The notes under the pieces were generated by a model that ran no database searches, was not told the DNA's origin, and saw only the letters and a list, made by a program, of their open reading frames with translations. 64,000 nt of DNA from Phaeosaccion multiseriatum. Lineage: Eukaryota; Ochrophyta, other classes. The position numbers were made by a program, and so were the translations under genes. The DNA lies in assembly GCA_965112735.1 (NCBI GenBank), contig OZ218954.1, forward strand, positions 3,720,001-3,784,000, written 5' to 3'. Positions 1-9,605 of the stretch are shown here, one piece after another. Within the stretch, counting starts at the first letter, position 1; every line of letters starts with the position of its first letter.

Positions 1-26
1 TCTCGCTGCTCCTGTGTTAGCCTCAC

Positions 27-3000
27 CTGTGTGTGAAGGGCGCGTCCTCCCCCCCGTCCTGCGGCGCTGTGTGATCTTCACTGTAGCCACGCCCCACAAA
101 CGTCATGCTGCGGACAGGCATATGGGCAGGGAGGAAGAGAGAGAGGCAGGCAGGGAGACAAGAGAAAGAGAGGGAGGGAAACAGAGTGGAGAGTGTGTGA
201 GAGAGAGAGGGAGGGAGGACACACAATGGGGGGGTGGACCTATGTCTACCTCGACTCTATCTCTGTGTCGCTGCCCCCCCGTCCCGCTGACTTACGCGAA
301 GCTGGCCCCCTCTAGCTGCTCTTGCGAGGGCCCCTCCTCGCTGAACACCCCATTGGAGAAGAGCCCCACGTGATTGAGCAGCAGAGAGCGGCCCCTTTCG
401 CTCTTGGCGAGCAGGGAGAAGACTGAGCCGAACAAGGCAACCTTCAGGGCTGCGGTGAAGCTCTGATGGCATCGGGCAGGCGTATGGGCAGGCGTATGTT
501 GTGCACGGGTATGGGCAGGCGTATGGGCAGGCGGTCAGCGCTTGCGATTGGGGCGAAAACGAAGGAAGGAAGGAAGGAAGGAAGGAAGGAAGGAAGGAAG
601 GAAGGAAGGAAGGAAGGAAGGAAAGACATAGGAGCAGTCCGTACTTGCCTAAGTTGCTTACTTACCGGTACAGTGAAGAAGGCTCCGTAGTAGGGACAGA
701 GGCGCTTGGCCTGGTGCTCTCCCAAGTGCTGCGTGAGACTCGCCTGACTGCTCCGCACCACAGCAGCGTCCGCACCCGGGAACTTGAACAAGTACGCGCC
801 TGGTACCTGATCCAGGGGGGGGGGAGGGAGGGAGGGAGGGAGGGAGGGAGGGAGGGAGGGAGGGAGGGAGGGAGGCTCCATTCAAGCACCATGCACCGAC
901 AGTCATCCCTCAACTACTCCTTTTTTCACTCCTCGCCCCTCACCTCCCATCCATCCAGCCATCCCAAACCGATCCCTCAACCCTCACCGCTGACCATCCA
1001 CTGCCATCCCTACCTTAACATCCACAGCTACAATGTATCCCTTCCCAATGCCATCCACTGCCATTCCCTACGTTTCCTTACCTGTGCGTCAGTCACCTTG
1101 GAGGGGCGGCTTGGAAAGTTTGGTCTGCGCAGAGGGGGAGGGGGCTTGGGCTTCAGCTGATTGGGCTTCAGGCGATACCCAACCAGACACACAACCAACA
1201 AGCGGACAATTCCCATGGGAGCACGGGGCTCTCTCGTCTCCCTCTCCCTCCTCCTTCTCCTTCCCTCTCCCTTACACACTCCTCTCCCTCCTTCTCCTTC
1301 CCTCTCCCTTACACACTCCTCTCCCTCCTCCTTCTCCTTCCCTCTCCCTTACACACTCCTCTCCCTCCTCCTTCTCCTTCCCTCTCTCTCTCCTCCTCTC
1401 TTCCTCCTTCTCCTTCTCCTTCCCTCTCTCTCTCTCTCTCTCTCCTCCTCTCCTTCTCCTTCTCCTTCTCTCTCTCCTCTCCTTCTCCTTCCCTCTCTCT
1501 CTCTCTCCTCCTCTCCTTCTCCTTCCCCCTCCTTCTCCTTCCCCCTCCCTCTCGGTGCGATGGTCCCCACGCACTCACTCACTTCGGGCCCGTCACTCAC
1601 TCACTGACTCACTCACTCACCTCGGCCCCGTTCTGGGGATGGCAGGTGCTTGAGGGTACTTTTCTCTGAGCTCCGCCCTCACTCGCTTAAGGTCTTTAAC
1701 CGCTCCGAACCCGTGCACAGCGGCCTACCCACACACATACATCCACGCACGTACACACATACACACGCACACACACGCACACACACATCCACGTACACAC
1801 ACACACGCACACACACACACGCACACACGCACATACACACGCACACACACATACCCAAACACACACACCCGCACACACATACACACATACCCCGACACAC
1901 ACATGCACACATACACACACCCACATGCACGCACGCAAGCAAGGGAGTGGGGCGGGGGTTTGGGGGGATTGGGGAAGAGTGGAGGGACCCCCGGGGCTTA
2001 CATACATTACATTACACTACACACACTCGCGGGGACACACACACGCAGGAAAAGCGCCAAAGGAAAGCCAAGCGGCCTAAGCAGCACAGCAATGTACAGC
2101 ACTGCGCACACGCAAATGGGCACATCCTATACTCGACTTTATGTAAGCGTATGTAAGCCGTACTGTATGCCATACCTGGAAGGTAGTGGCGTTGGCGACC
2201 AGACCGTGCGGGCCCACCTCAAAACTGAGGAAGCTCTCCACAGAGCTCACAATGCCGAGGGGGCCGAACTGCTGGCACAAGAACACCGTCCCTGACCAGC
2301 AGTTGGTGGTACAGTACAGCAGTTGGTGGTACAGTGCATGTAGTTGGTGATACTGCAGCAGCAGCTACGCCTCTCCCTCCCCTCCCCGCCCGCCCGCCCG
2401 CAACATGAACTCGGGAGATGGCACTAGGCGGAAGTGATATCCACGCACTCAAGCACTCAAGCCCTCACGCACTCACGCACACACGCACACACTCACTCAC
2501 CGAGGTCCGCGGGGACTGAGTCGAAGGCGCAGGCATGGATCACGAGCACGCCTGCGGCCTCTGCCTGCAGCGGGAAGACCCGAGACGCATATGGGCAGGG
2601 CAGGGGTGGTGAGGCAGAGAGAGGCATATGGGCACTGCACCCCCGCAGCAAGAGGGTGCCCTCTTAAGTCAGCAAGAGGGTGCCCTCCTAAGTCAGCAAC
2701 AGGGTGCCCTCCTAAGTCAGCAACAGGGTGCCCTCCTAAGTTAAGCACCTCTCAAGAGCCCCAGGAACAGCTCCATCGCCTCGCCTGGTTCCCTTCAACA
2801 ACCCCACACCGCTCACCTGGTCTCCGAGCTTGAGCTTGATTCTGTCCATGAACTCGGGCTCTCCGCACAGGTCCATGTAGTCCGTGCCGCTGTGTGTGCG
2901 CGCGCGTGTGTGTGCGTGTGTGTGCGTGTGTGTGTGCGAGTGAGTGTGTGTGCGTGAATGTGTGTGCGTATGCCTGGGTAAAATGAGACGAGTGCGTACC

Positions 3001-4020
3001 TGCCTGTACATGCTCTCCCTTCACTCTCTCTTCTCTTTCTCGTTCTCCCATCTTCTCCGTACTTTCCTCTCTCTCTCCTTCTGTCTCCCCTCTCTCTCTC
3101 TCTCCTCTCTCTTTCTCCCCCGGTGTGAGGGCGTACCTGTCTATACATGCGTGCACCACGGGTTCGCCGAGGAAGCGGTATGGGCCTGTACAGTTGAGCA
3201 GCAGGCGACACCGAGAGACCACCTTACACCAGGGGGAAAGGGAGAAGAGAGAAAGCGAGAGACAGAGAGGAAGAGCGAGAGAGGAAGAGAGAGGAGAGAA
3301 GATGAGGGGGAGAGAGAGGAAGAGAGAGGAGAGGAGAGGGACAGAGAGAGGTCAACAGAGATGGGGAGGAGGAGGGGGTAGAGGAGGAAGAGGAGGAAGA
3401 GAGAACGCCGAGTGGATGGCATGAGGAGGGTGCGAAGACGAGAGACCAGGAGGGATACACGCCACTTGCGCATCTCAGCATCTCGCGCCTGTGCACGAGG
3501 CCCGTCCCACTTACCTCCCTGAGCTGTGCGTCATCGAAGTTGTCCACCTCGAACACCATCTGCGGCTGCTGGAGGCCCTCCTCCCTCAGCCGGGAAAGCA
3601 GGAGACTCTCCATGCGGTCTCTTCGGCGGCCTGCAGGAGGGACGGGCCAGCGAGGGGCCAGGAGGGGTCAGCGAGGGAGGTCATGGCAGCAATAGAGGAA
3701 GAGGAAGGGGGGGGGGGAAAGCATTGGAGAAAAGGCACCGCTGTTAGAAGACATAGTCCCGCTCTGTGATGCCAGCACCCTCCTCTGCCTCCCCATCCAC
3801 CCTCCTCTTCTTCTTCCTCCTCCTCCTCCTCCTCCTCCTCCTCCTCCTCCTCCTTGTACTTTACTATTACTACTCTACTAATCCACGTACCTGCAATGCC
3901 CCAGCTGAGCTCCTCGCTGCCGCCCTTGCTGCTCTTTATCTGGCGGGCCAGGTGGAGACAGACTTGCACCCCAGTGAACCCGCTCGCTCCCAGGACGATG
4001 ACATCGAGCTCTCGCGCCAT
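27..4020 (-). CDS. SCCPDH: Saccharopine dehydrogenase-like oxidoreductase (3' end outside window)
   Basis: Eleven exons on the minus strand, 5' to 3': 4020-3891, 3630-3515, 3222-3137, 2889-2817, 2564-2501, 2291-2176, 1724-1621, 1124-1082, 806-666, 462-296, 107-27. All joins are GT-AG and in phase, giving 373 residues before the window edge (family length is about 430). The N-terminus is a Rossmann nucleotide-binding fold ([11 protein letters not shown]). Family hallmarks follow in order: [50 protein letters not shown], then [43 protein letters not shown] and [10 protein letters not shown] near the C-terminus. This is the SCCPDH-type family (NAD(P)-dependent oxidoreductases of uncertain substrate, often on lipid droplets or mitochondria), not the classical lysine enzyme. 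An in-frame ATG at 4035 would add five residues; 4020 gives the usual N-terminus. The introns are packed with microsatellites. Confidence 0.92.
561..622. repeat. (GAAG)n microsatellite in SCCPDH intron
   Basis: Near-perfect tetranucleotide GGAA/GAAG run in the intron between the exons at 666-806 and 296-462. It creates long spurious open frames on both strands. Confidence 0.95.
816..873. repeat. (GGGA)n microsatellite beside an SCCPDH acceptor
   Basis: GGGA tetranucleotide run just upstream (minus sense) of the exon at 806-666. In sense it is a (TCCC)n pyrimidine tract leading into the acceptor at 807. Confidence 0.9.
1230..1556. repeat. CT-rich minisatellite (about 37-bp unit decaying to CTCC/CTTC)
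   Basis: The first part repeats a unit containing CTCCCTCC-TTCTCCTTCC-CTCTCCCTTACACA three or more times; the rest is degenerate (CTCTCC)n/(CTTCTC)n. It fills the SCCPDH intron between exons 1724-1621 and 1124-1082. On the coding (minus) strand it is a pure purine tract. Confidence 0.9.
1727..1938. repeat. (CA)n-rich imperfect microsatellite
   Basis: A long interrupted CACACA/CGCACA/CATACA array immediately upstream (minus sense) of the SCCPDH exon at 1724-1621. Confidence 0.92.
2646..2744. repeat. 24-bp minisatellite, about four copies, SCCPDH intron
   Basis: Four adjacent copies of a unit of the form AGCAAGAGGGTGCCCTCCTAA-GTC, with A/C variants at one site. It lies inside the intron between exons 2889-2817 and 2564-2501. 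Confidence 0.9.
2890..2972. repeat. (GT)n microsatellite abutting an SCCPDH acceptor
   Basis: GT/GC-rich dinucleotide array. On the coding strand it is a CA repeat whose final CACAG is the 3' splice site of the exon beginning at 2889. Confidence 0.9.
3810..3854. repeat. (TCC)n trinucleotide run in SCCPDH intron 1
   Basis: Perfect TCC repeat about 35 bases downstream (minus sense) of the first donor at 3890. Read through, it yields a poly-glutamate frame that is not part of the gene. Confidence 0.92.
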
Positions 4021-4475
4021 AACCCCAAGCACCATTAAAGGAAGAAGAAGAACGCGAAGGAGGAGCTAGAAGTTGGCCGAGTTGGTTCTCCACGCCAAAG
4101 AATCGTCGCCAAATCTTGATCATTTCCGCGGGCCCCACACCAACGGGCACGACGATCGATTCGACACAGGATCCTGGCTGGTATCAACTTTGTGCCGATG
4201 GGGAGAACTGACGACGGAGGGATACGACCTCGGGGGCGGGGCGGTGAGCCATTACTTTTAGACAATCATAGATGGCACTTAAGGGAAAGAAAGGGTCTTC
4301 CTGGTTCGCTAAATGCTAGGGGTCCTCCCTGCTTCGCTTCCTCGGCGGTTCCTTGTCCGCCTCCTTGCCCAGCTCGAAGCCGTACAGAGTCATGAGCGCC
4401 TTCACCTCCCTCGACATGGCCTCGATGCAGAAAAAGCCCGCTGCCTGCAGAGCTTCCTGCTTCGCTCTCACCTCG

Positions 4476-5507
4476 TCAAACAGCTGCTGCTACTACTGCT
4501 GCCGCTGGTGCCACCCCACTCTCCGTGCTCAGCCTGACACGGCGCCCTCGGGTAAGCAGGCTCTTGACGCTACCCGTCGTGACGAACTGCACCACAGCCG
4601 CAAAGCCCTCCTCCGTAAAGTCCACTCCGTCAAACGTCACCTCCACTTCGTCCTTGGCCTTGCCCTGGATGCCCATGAAGCCACACCCCACCGGGTCCAG
4701 TATGGTGGGGAGACTGCCTGCAGCCGTGTCATGCCTGTCCGAGCCGTCAGAGCTCCCTCCCTCTCCCTCAGTCTTGTTCATCAGCAGCTCCATCAGAGGT
4801 ATGCTCAGTGTGTACTGCGCCTCCTTGCTCTGCCCCGTTGTCCTGTCTACCAAGCGCACTCGCACCACACGGCCCTCCTTGGCGGCCTCAGAGTAGGCAG
4901 AGCCGGAAGAGACATGTCGAGCTATGCAAACACCATCAGAAGCAATGCTTGCCGCCCGTTCTTCGCGCAAGAATGCGGCCACGACATCCCCACAATCGCT
5001 CTCCCCAGCCAAGGCCATGACTGACTTGGTGACGGCAGCGCCCATCTCCAGCAGGAGTGCCGACACTTTTTCCCTTCCCTCCTTCGATCCCGCAGATATG
5101 TGGACCGAACCAGGGCTGAAACGTTGTTGCCCTGTGGATGAGGTACATGCACACCATAAGGGGCTGAAGTCCTTGGTGGTCAGTGCGTCGACCTCAGCCC
5201 CAGCCTCCAACAGGAGGTACGCAAGCCTCATGCTGCCCAACGCCGCTGCCATGTGAAGGGGTGCAACGCCGCGGCCTTTCTTGGTGTTCACGTTGACTCC
5301 GGCCTCGATTAGCTGGGCAGCAATGTCTTCCTTCCTCCACTTCAACCTCCATTGCAAAGCCCTGTGGAGCGGCGTGTTGTTTTTGGAATCAACAGCGTCG
5401 AAAGAGGCCCCGAGGCGGATGAGCGCCCCAACACAGGTGGACCTGTCGCTCACAGCAGCGAGGTGAAGAGGATATACCTTACCTTGATACCAGCTCGTCG
5501 CGTCCAC
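4476..5507 (-). CDS. Ankyrin-repeat protein, longest open segment (gene appears broken)
   Basis: Open frame of 343 codons with no ATG at its 5' end; the first usable codon is GTG at 5507, preceded in frame by a stop. Residues 10-150 hold four ankyrin-type repeats (YPLHLAAVSD, NNTPLHRALQW, VAPLHMAAALGS, DFSPLWCAC with LLLEAGAEVDA). Ankyrin repeats are protein-interaction scaffolds. The C-terminal half (VRLVDRTTG... VEVTFDGVDFTEEGFAAVVQF) is a conserved-looking globular region I cannot name. The frame ends in a CAG/GCA-rich stretch at about 4490-4476. One frame over, the sequence stays open for about 58 more codons (QLFDEVRAKQEALQAAG, then SREVKALMTLYGFELGKEAD) to a stop at 4316. A one-base indel in the repeat is the simplest explanation. 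Confidence 0.7.
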   Translation of the reverse strand: MDATSWYQGKVYPLHLAAVSDRSTCVGALIRLGASFDAVDSKNNTPLHRALQWRLKWRKEDIAAQLIEAGVNVNTKKGRGVAPLHMAAALGSMRLAYLLLEAGAEVDALTTKDFSPLWCACTSSTGQQRFSPGSVHISAGSKEGREKVSALLLEMGAAVTKSVMALAGESDCGDVVAAFLREERAASIASDGVCIARHVSSGSAYSEAAKEGRVVRVRLVDRTTGQSKEAQYTLSIPLMELLMNKTEGEGGSSDGSDRHDTAAGSLPTILDPVGCGFMGIQGKAKDEVEVTFDGVDFTEEGFAAVVQFVTTGSVKSLLTRGRRVRLSTESGVAPAAAVVAAAV

Positions 5508-6050
5508 CGCCAGCCCTCGGCGGGCGAGGTCGTCAACGAATTATGATGACCTGAACAAGCGGCATGGTGCAGCAGAGATAAGCCGTTTTCCGTTCTTCAC
5601 GTTCACATCCGCTCCTCCCTCCAACAGCAAGGCCAGAACCTGCAATTTACCTCTGATGCTGGCCTTGCCCGCCCTGATGCCCTGCCTTGCTCACCCAAAA
5701 ACAGCAGTACAGGGCTGGTGTGAAACTACCCATGCTTCAACAAGTACGGCACGATCATAGGGTTACTTCCCTACGACGTACGGTCCCAACCGTCCATACT
5801 AGCAGCGGCAGCAAACCATGCCCTTGTAGTTTGTTCACATCTGCGCCATCCTCTGCGAGACCTGCTGCACCAAAGCGGCTATGAGCGGAGTTTTCGTTTT
5901 CCCATTCCTTCCTTCGTATCAACTCCTCTTCATCAACCTCCTCTCCTCCTCGCCTCGCACCAATGTCCAGCCCGCAGTCCTTCAGCAGCTTCACGTTCCC
6001 CCTCATCTCAGCTACAAAGAATGCGGCCGGGGACGAGAGAAATCCCTGAC
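5508..6050 (-). pseudogene. Upstream ankyrin-repeat remnants in shifted frames
   Basis: Ankyrin-like peptides continue upstream of the open segment but in different frames with stops between them: VAEMRGNVKLLKDCGLDIGAR around 6015-5950, TPLIAALVQQV near 5885, VLALLLEGGADVNVKNGK around 5645-5590, and LSLLHHAACSGHHNS around 5575-5530. Each piece matches repeat consensus, so this was coding sequence. At least three frame changes separate them. I see no good GT-AG pairs that would splice them cleanly. Either the gene is decaying or the assembly carries indel errors, several of which fall beside short homopolymers. Confidence 0.6.
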
Positions 6051-6253
6051 TTATTGGTGAAACGCTTGGTCGAGTTGGCAGGCCACTACGCGAGCAAAAG
6101 AACTCTGATCTTCCTACCCACGTCGACACGGTACGACCTCAGAGCTTCGGGAAAGAGGCTGCGGCTATCTTCTTGGCTACTCGGACAGGTGGAAGCGGCG
6201 GGAGGAGGGAGGAGCAGCTGAAAAAGAGCGGAGGGGGGGGCTTGGAGAGGGAC

Positions 6254-7577
6254 ATGTCGAGCACACGATCCAAGCGGCAAGAGATTGCTCGCCAGGCGCG
6301 GGAAGAGGGCTGGTGCCAGAGGAGCATAGTCCAGGGAGGGCCAAGGAAGGAGTACAATGCGCTTTACGACCCAAACATGAGGGTAAGTCGCCGGTCAGAG
6401 CTGCTTGATCAGAAGCCGCGAGAGGGGTGCTTGCTCTCTCCTTTATCCCCCCCTTCTCACGCATTCGCCCATCCATCTCCTCGCCTGCCCAAGGGTTTTT
6501 GGTCTTAGGAGACATCTCTTGAATACAGTTTTCTTCCTTCTCACCTTATGCCCTCCTCTTTTCCTTCGTTAGGGAGCCCCCCCTACCCCCCCGCTCACGC
6601 CCAGATGCTCTGTGCCCGCCTAGAGCATCCCCCTCTCGTTCTGCTGACCTCAAAGCAAGCTCACCTCTCCCTCCTCCTCCCACCCCCTCTTCCTCCCTCA
6701 CCCTCCTCCGTTCCTCCGTTCCTCCCCCCTCGCCTCCCTCCCCAGCACTATTTTGAGCACCCCTCTATCCAGAAGCACTTGCTACGTACGGGGCAGGTGG
6801 ACGGCAACGGCCGCGTCATCAACCAGGAGAGGGCCCGCAGTAAGCTCAGTATCATCGAGAAGGAGTTCCAGAGTGCGGAGCGGGCGGAGTGGCTGCGTGT
6901 GCGCGAGGAGCGGGAGGTGCGTGGGCGCGTGCAGGCCAAGCGGCACGAGGCCCTGGAGCTGTCGAGGAGGGACGAGCAGGTGGGTGGCCCTGTTGGTAAC
7001 ACAGGGGGGGGGGGGGGGTAGGGAGCATGTGCGGTGTTCAGTTTGGGTATTGAAAACTCCCTTCTCCCCTTTTCCCACCTGGGGGGCAAGGGTGGAGCGC
7101 TTGACTGCAGAGCAGAGTCACAACGCAACGCCCCCCGGGAGGATGTGATGTGAATGAAGTGGCGTCCCCCTCCAACCGTGGCCGGGGAAGCAGCAGCAGC
7201 AGCTCAGCAGCAGCAGCAGCAGCAGCACAGCGGTCTTTGCTCTGCGGCCCGCCACGAGGCCATGAGGCGATGATGCCGTGATGACTGAAGGGTGTTAGAT
7301 CGAATGAAGGGTGTTAGATCATGTGGTGAGAGGCCTCTCTCAGAGCTCTGGAGGGATGGCAAGGATCGTTTAGTGATGCCTTTCTCTCTTTTACACACGC
7401 ACTCCAGGTGTACGGAGGCTTATGGGGAGGGTGTTGTGAGGTGGGCTGAGGTCTGATGGTCTTGTTTGGAGGTCTAATGGTCATGCGAGCCATTCTCGGA
7501 CCTCTTCTCCGCGCTGCTCAGATGCCCCCCCAGTCACGAGCGACTCTATACTCTCTCTCCCCTCTCTCTCTCTCTCT

Positions 7578-7620
<43 letters not shown>

Positions 7621-8057
7621 ACTCTCTCTCCTTCTCTCTCTCTTTCTCTCTCGTATATCTCGCAGCTAATGCCCAGAATGCTCTCTGCCTCCTTCCCCGT
7701 AATGCACCGCTCTGACCCCTCACCCTCCCACAGGCGCAGCGAGTGAAAGAGGACCGAGCGATCAGGGAGGCCCTTATCCACGCCAACACCACGCTGTTCA
7801 GAGCCTCCGTCACCTCCACAGGGGGCAAGGGGAAGGGGAAGGGGCAGCAACGCACACGGCGGCGCTCCAGGCACACGAGGCAGCAGCAGCAGGGGGGAGA
7901 GGGGGAGGAGGGGCGGGAGGGGGGCGAGGACGAGGAGGAGGCGGGCAGCTGGCGGGCATTAGGCGACCATCTCAGTCTCGGTAGCGCAGACGGGGGGGCG
8001 GGGGCGGTGGCCAACGGCTTCTCTCCTTCCCCGACGCCCGTGAGTCAACGCGGCTGA
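6254..8057 (+). CDS. Conserved charged coiled-coil protein, function unknown
   Basis: Three exons, 6254-6382, 6746-6979 and 7734-8057, give 228 residues with clean GT-AG joins. The first two exons encode a compact, highly charged helical region (MSSTRSKRQEIARQAREEG, then EYNALYDPNMRHYFEHPSIQ, then an R/E-rich helix ending KRHEALELSRRDEQ). It looks conserved and probably forms a coiled coil. The third exon starts AQRVKEDRAIREALIHANTTLF and becomes low complexity (basic GKGKGKG, then EEGREGGEDEEEAG). I do not recognise the family. An in-frame open stretch reaches back to 6173, but 6254 is the first ATG. The final codons contain GTGAGT, a perfect donor, so a further 3' exon is possible. Confidence 0.7.
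7195..7226. repeat. (CAG)n run in intron
   Basis: Interrupted CAG/GCA trinucleotide run in the second intron of the coiled-coil gene. Confidence 0.8.
7558..7655. repeat. (CT)n microsatellite in intron 2 of the coiled-coil gene
   Basis: Nearly pure CT dinucleotide run about 80 bases before the acceptor at 7733. It may serve as an over-long polypyrimidine tract. Confidence 0.92.
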
Positions 8058-8528
8058 GAGGGGCCAAGGAGAAGCAAGGAGACAACAGATTTGGCTGCTC
8101 CAGCCAGGGCAAGCAAGACGAACAAGATACCGCTCCCCTGCTGGCAGGGCAAGAGGCTTGGGTTGGATTGAAGCTGGTCTGAGACGCGCGCCAGCCGCAA
8201 GAACATTAATAGCATATGCTTAGAATTAGTGAGAGGCTAGTGGTCACGCAGCCGTAGCACATCACACAGCCGTCGTATGGAGAACACAATAGCAAGAAAA
8301 GTGTATGTACGAGCTTCGGATAGTTCAGAAGGTTCGGGAGGCAAGGTGCCAGACACTTGCCGGGGGCTAGCAAGGGCTGCACAGCTAGGGCTGCACTTCA
8401 ACCTCTGTCGCCCCGCTTCTCTTCTCATTCTCTTAAAGAGGAAGGTGGGTGGGCAGCCCATGGGAAGGATGTGTGCGTATGTATATGTACGCATCGGTAC
8501 CTACATGGATGGAACGTGGGTGCGTGGG

Positions 8529-8602
8529 TATTTTTTTGGGATCTTTTCTTACTGCTCATTGTGAGAGACAACGGACGGCATAACCCAAAAACTGGAATAA
8601 TA
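8529..8602 (+). repeat. Dispersed repeat, copy 1
   Basis: Begins with a poly-T tract and contains CTCATTGTGAGAGACAA followed by a CATAA/ACCC segment. It is shared, with small indels, with 9158-9231. Confidence 0.75.
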
Positions 8603-8835
8603 GGGTAGGGTATCGACAATGGTACTAGCTAGTACGATTGGGAGTTCCCCTTGGTGTCGAGAGAGAGAGTTTTCTCCACGACTAGCTACCCTGGCTGCGG
8701 GGCAAAACTATTCGAACTCAGACGGATGGAGAGTATTGCTGCTATAGCTGAGGTCCCCCAACAGTTGATGAGTTGGAATTTCCGCTTTGTATGAACAGTT
8801 ATTCATTTACACGCACGCACGCGCACACATGACAC

Positions 8836-8872
8836 ACACACACACACACACACACACAACGCACAGACACTC
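8836..8872. repeat. (AC)n microsatellite
   Basis: Dinucleotide CA run between the two copies of the dispersed repeat. Confidence 0.9.
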
Positions 8873-8934
8873 ACACACATCCTCGCCGACACACCTCACT
8901 GTGTGTGTGGCTGGTGGGCGGGTGTCAGGAGAGT

Positions 8935-9116
8935 CGACCCCTGACACGCTATCGCCCACTTTCTCGATAGCGCGCTATCGGCCGGCGGCCGATAGCGAAT
9001 AGCGCGCCGGCTGGCGCCGGCCGATAGCGGATAGCGTGCCAGCTGATGCCGGCGATAGCGGATAGCGCGCTGGCTGGCGCCGGGATAGCGGATAGCGGAT
9101 AGCGTGTCAGGGGTCG
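8935..9116. repeat. Fold-back element with terminal inverted repeats and GATAGCG core
   Basis: The 19 bases at 8935-8953 (CGACCCCTGACACGCTATC) are the exact reverse complement of 9098-9116. The interior consists of overlapping GATAGCG/CGCTATC words with GCCGGC palindromes, so the whole 182 bp can fold into a nested hairpin. There is no open frame. It resembles a MITE-like fold-back or a hairpin satellite. Confidence 0.8.
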
Positions 9117-9157
9117 AAGGAGAGAAGGACAGAGGGGGGAAGGGGGGAGGGCAGGAT

Positions 9158-9231
9158 TTTTTTTTGGCGCGGAATCAAATTATTACTGGCTCATTGTGAG
9201 AGACAAAGGCCATAATACCCCCAACATGATG
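9158..9231 (+). repeat. Dispersed repeat, copy 2
   Basis: Second copy of the 8529-8602 sequence: poly-T start, CTCATTGTGAGAGACAA, CATAATACCC. It lies directly beyond the fold-back element, in the same orientation as copy 1. Confidence 0.75.
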
Positions 9232-9605
9232 ACATTGGAAAATCAATGCGACGTCTCGGAGCAGAAATTCAGTCAAAATTGAAAAAGAGTCCAGTTTGTC
9301 GTGGGGAGTTTAATTGAACTAAAAGTATTTTTGGCCTTTCTTCTTTTCCTCATGTGGGTTGGGTTTGCTCAGCGTCCAGCAGACTCAAGCCCGCATCCTT
9401 ACACCGACAAGATGCGAGGAGAAGCAGTAGCAGAGGAAGCTATGAGAGGAACAGGAGCTACCTGAGGAAGGACGGGCGTGTTGAGGCTGGAGAAGAAGAA
9501 GTAGTTGCGGACCTCTGCAGTGGCATACGCATTCCATTCCATCAGTGACGAAGGCCGACTTGCCCTGCGGAACGGCCCCTCGCAAGGCCCGGGCATAACC
9601 CTCCG

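Larger units (their letters stand above)
8058..9605. other. Intergenic region with repeats, no gene seen
   Basis: No open frame with coding character. It holds the 3' flank of the coiled-coil gene, two related copies of a roughly 75-bp sequence (8529-8602 and 9158-9231), an (AC)n run at 8836-8872 and a fold-back element (8935-9116). The last 400 bases are probably the 5' flank of the secreted/membrane protein gene that starts at 9606. Confidence 0.7.

Noticed and set aside
1033-1653. 206-codon Ser/Pro/Leu-rich frame and its Arg/Glu-rich antisense
   Set aside because: Translation of the CT-rich minisatellite in an SCCPDH intron.
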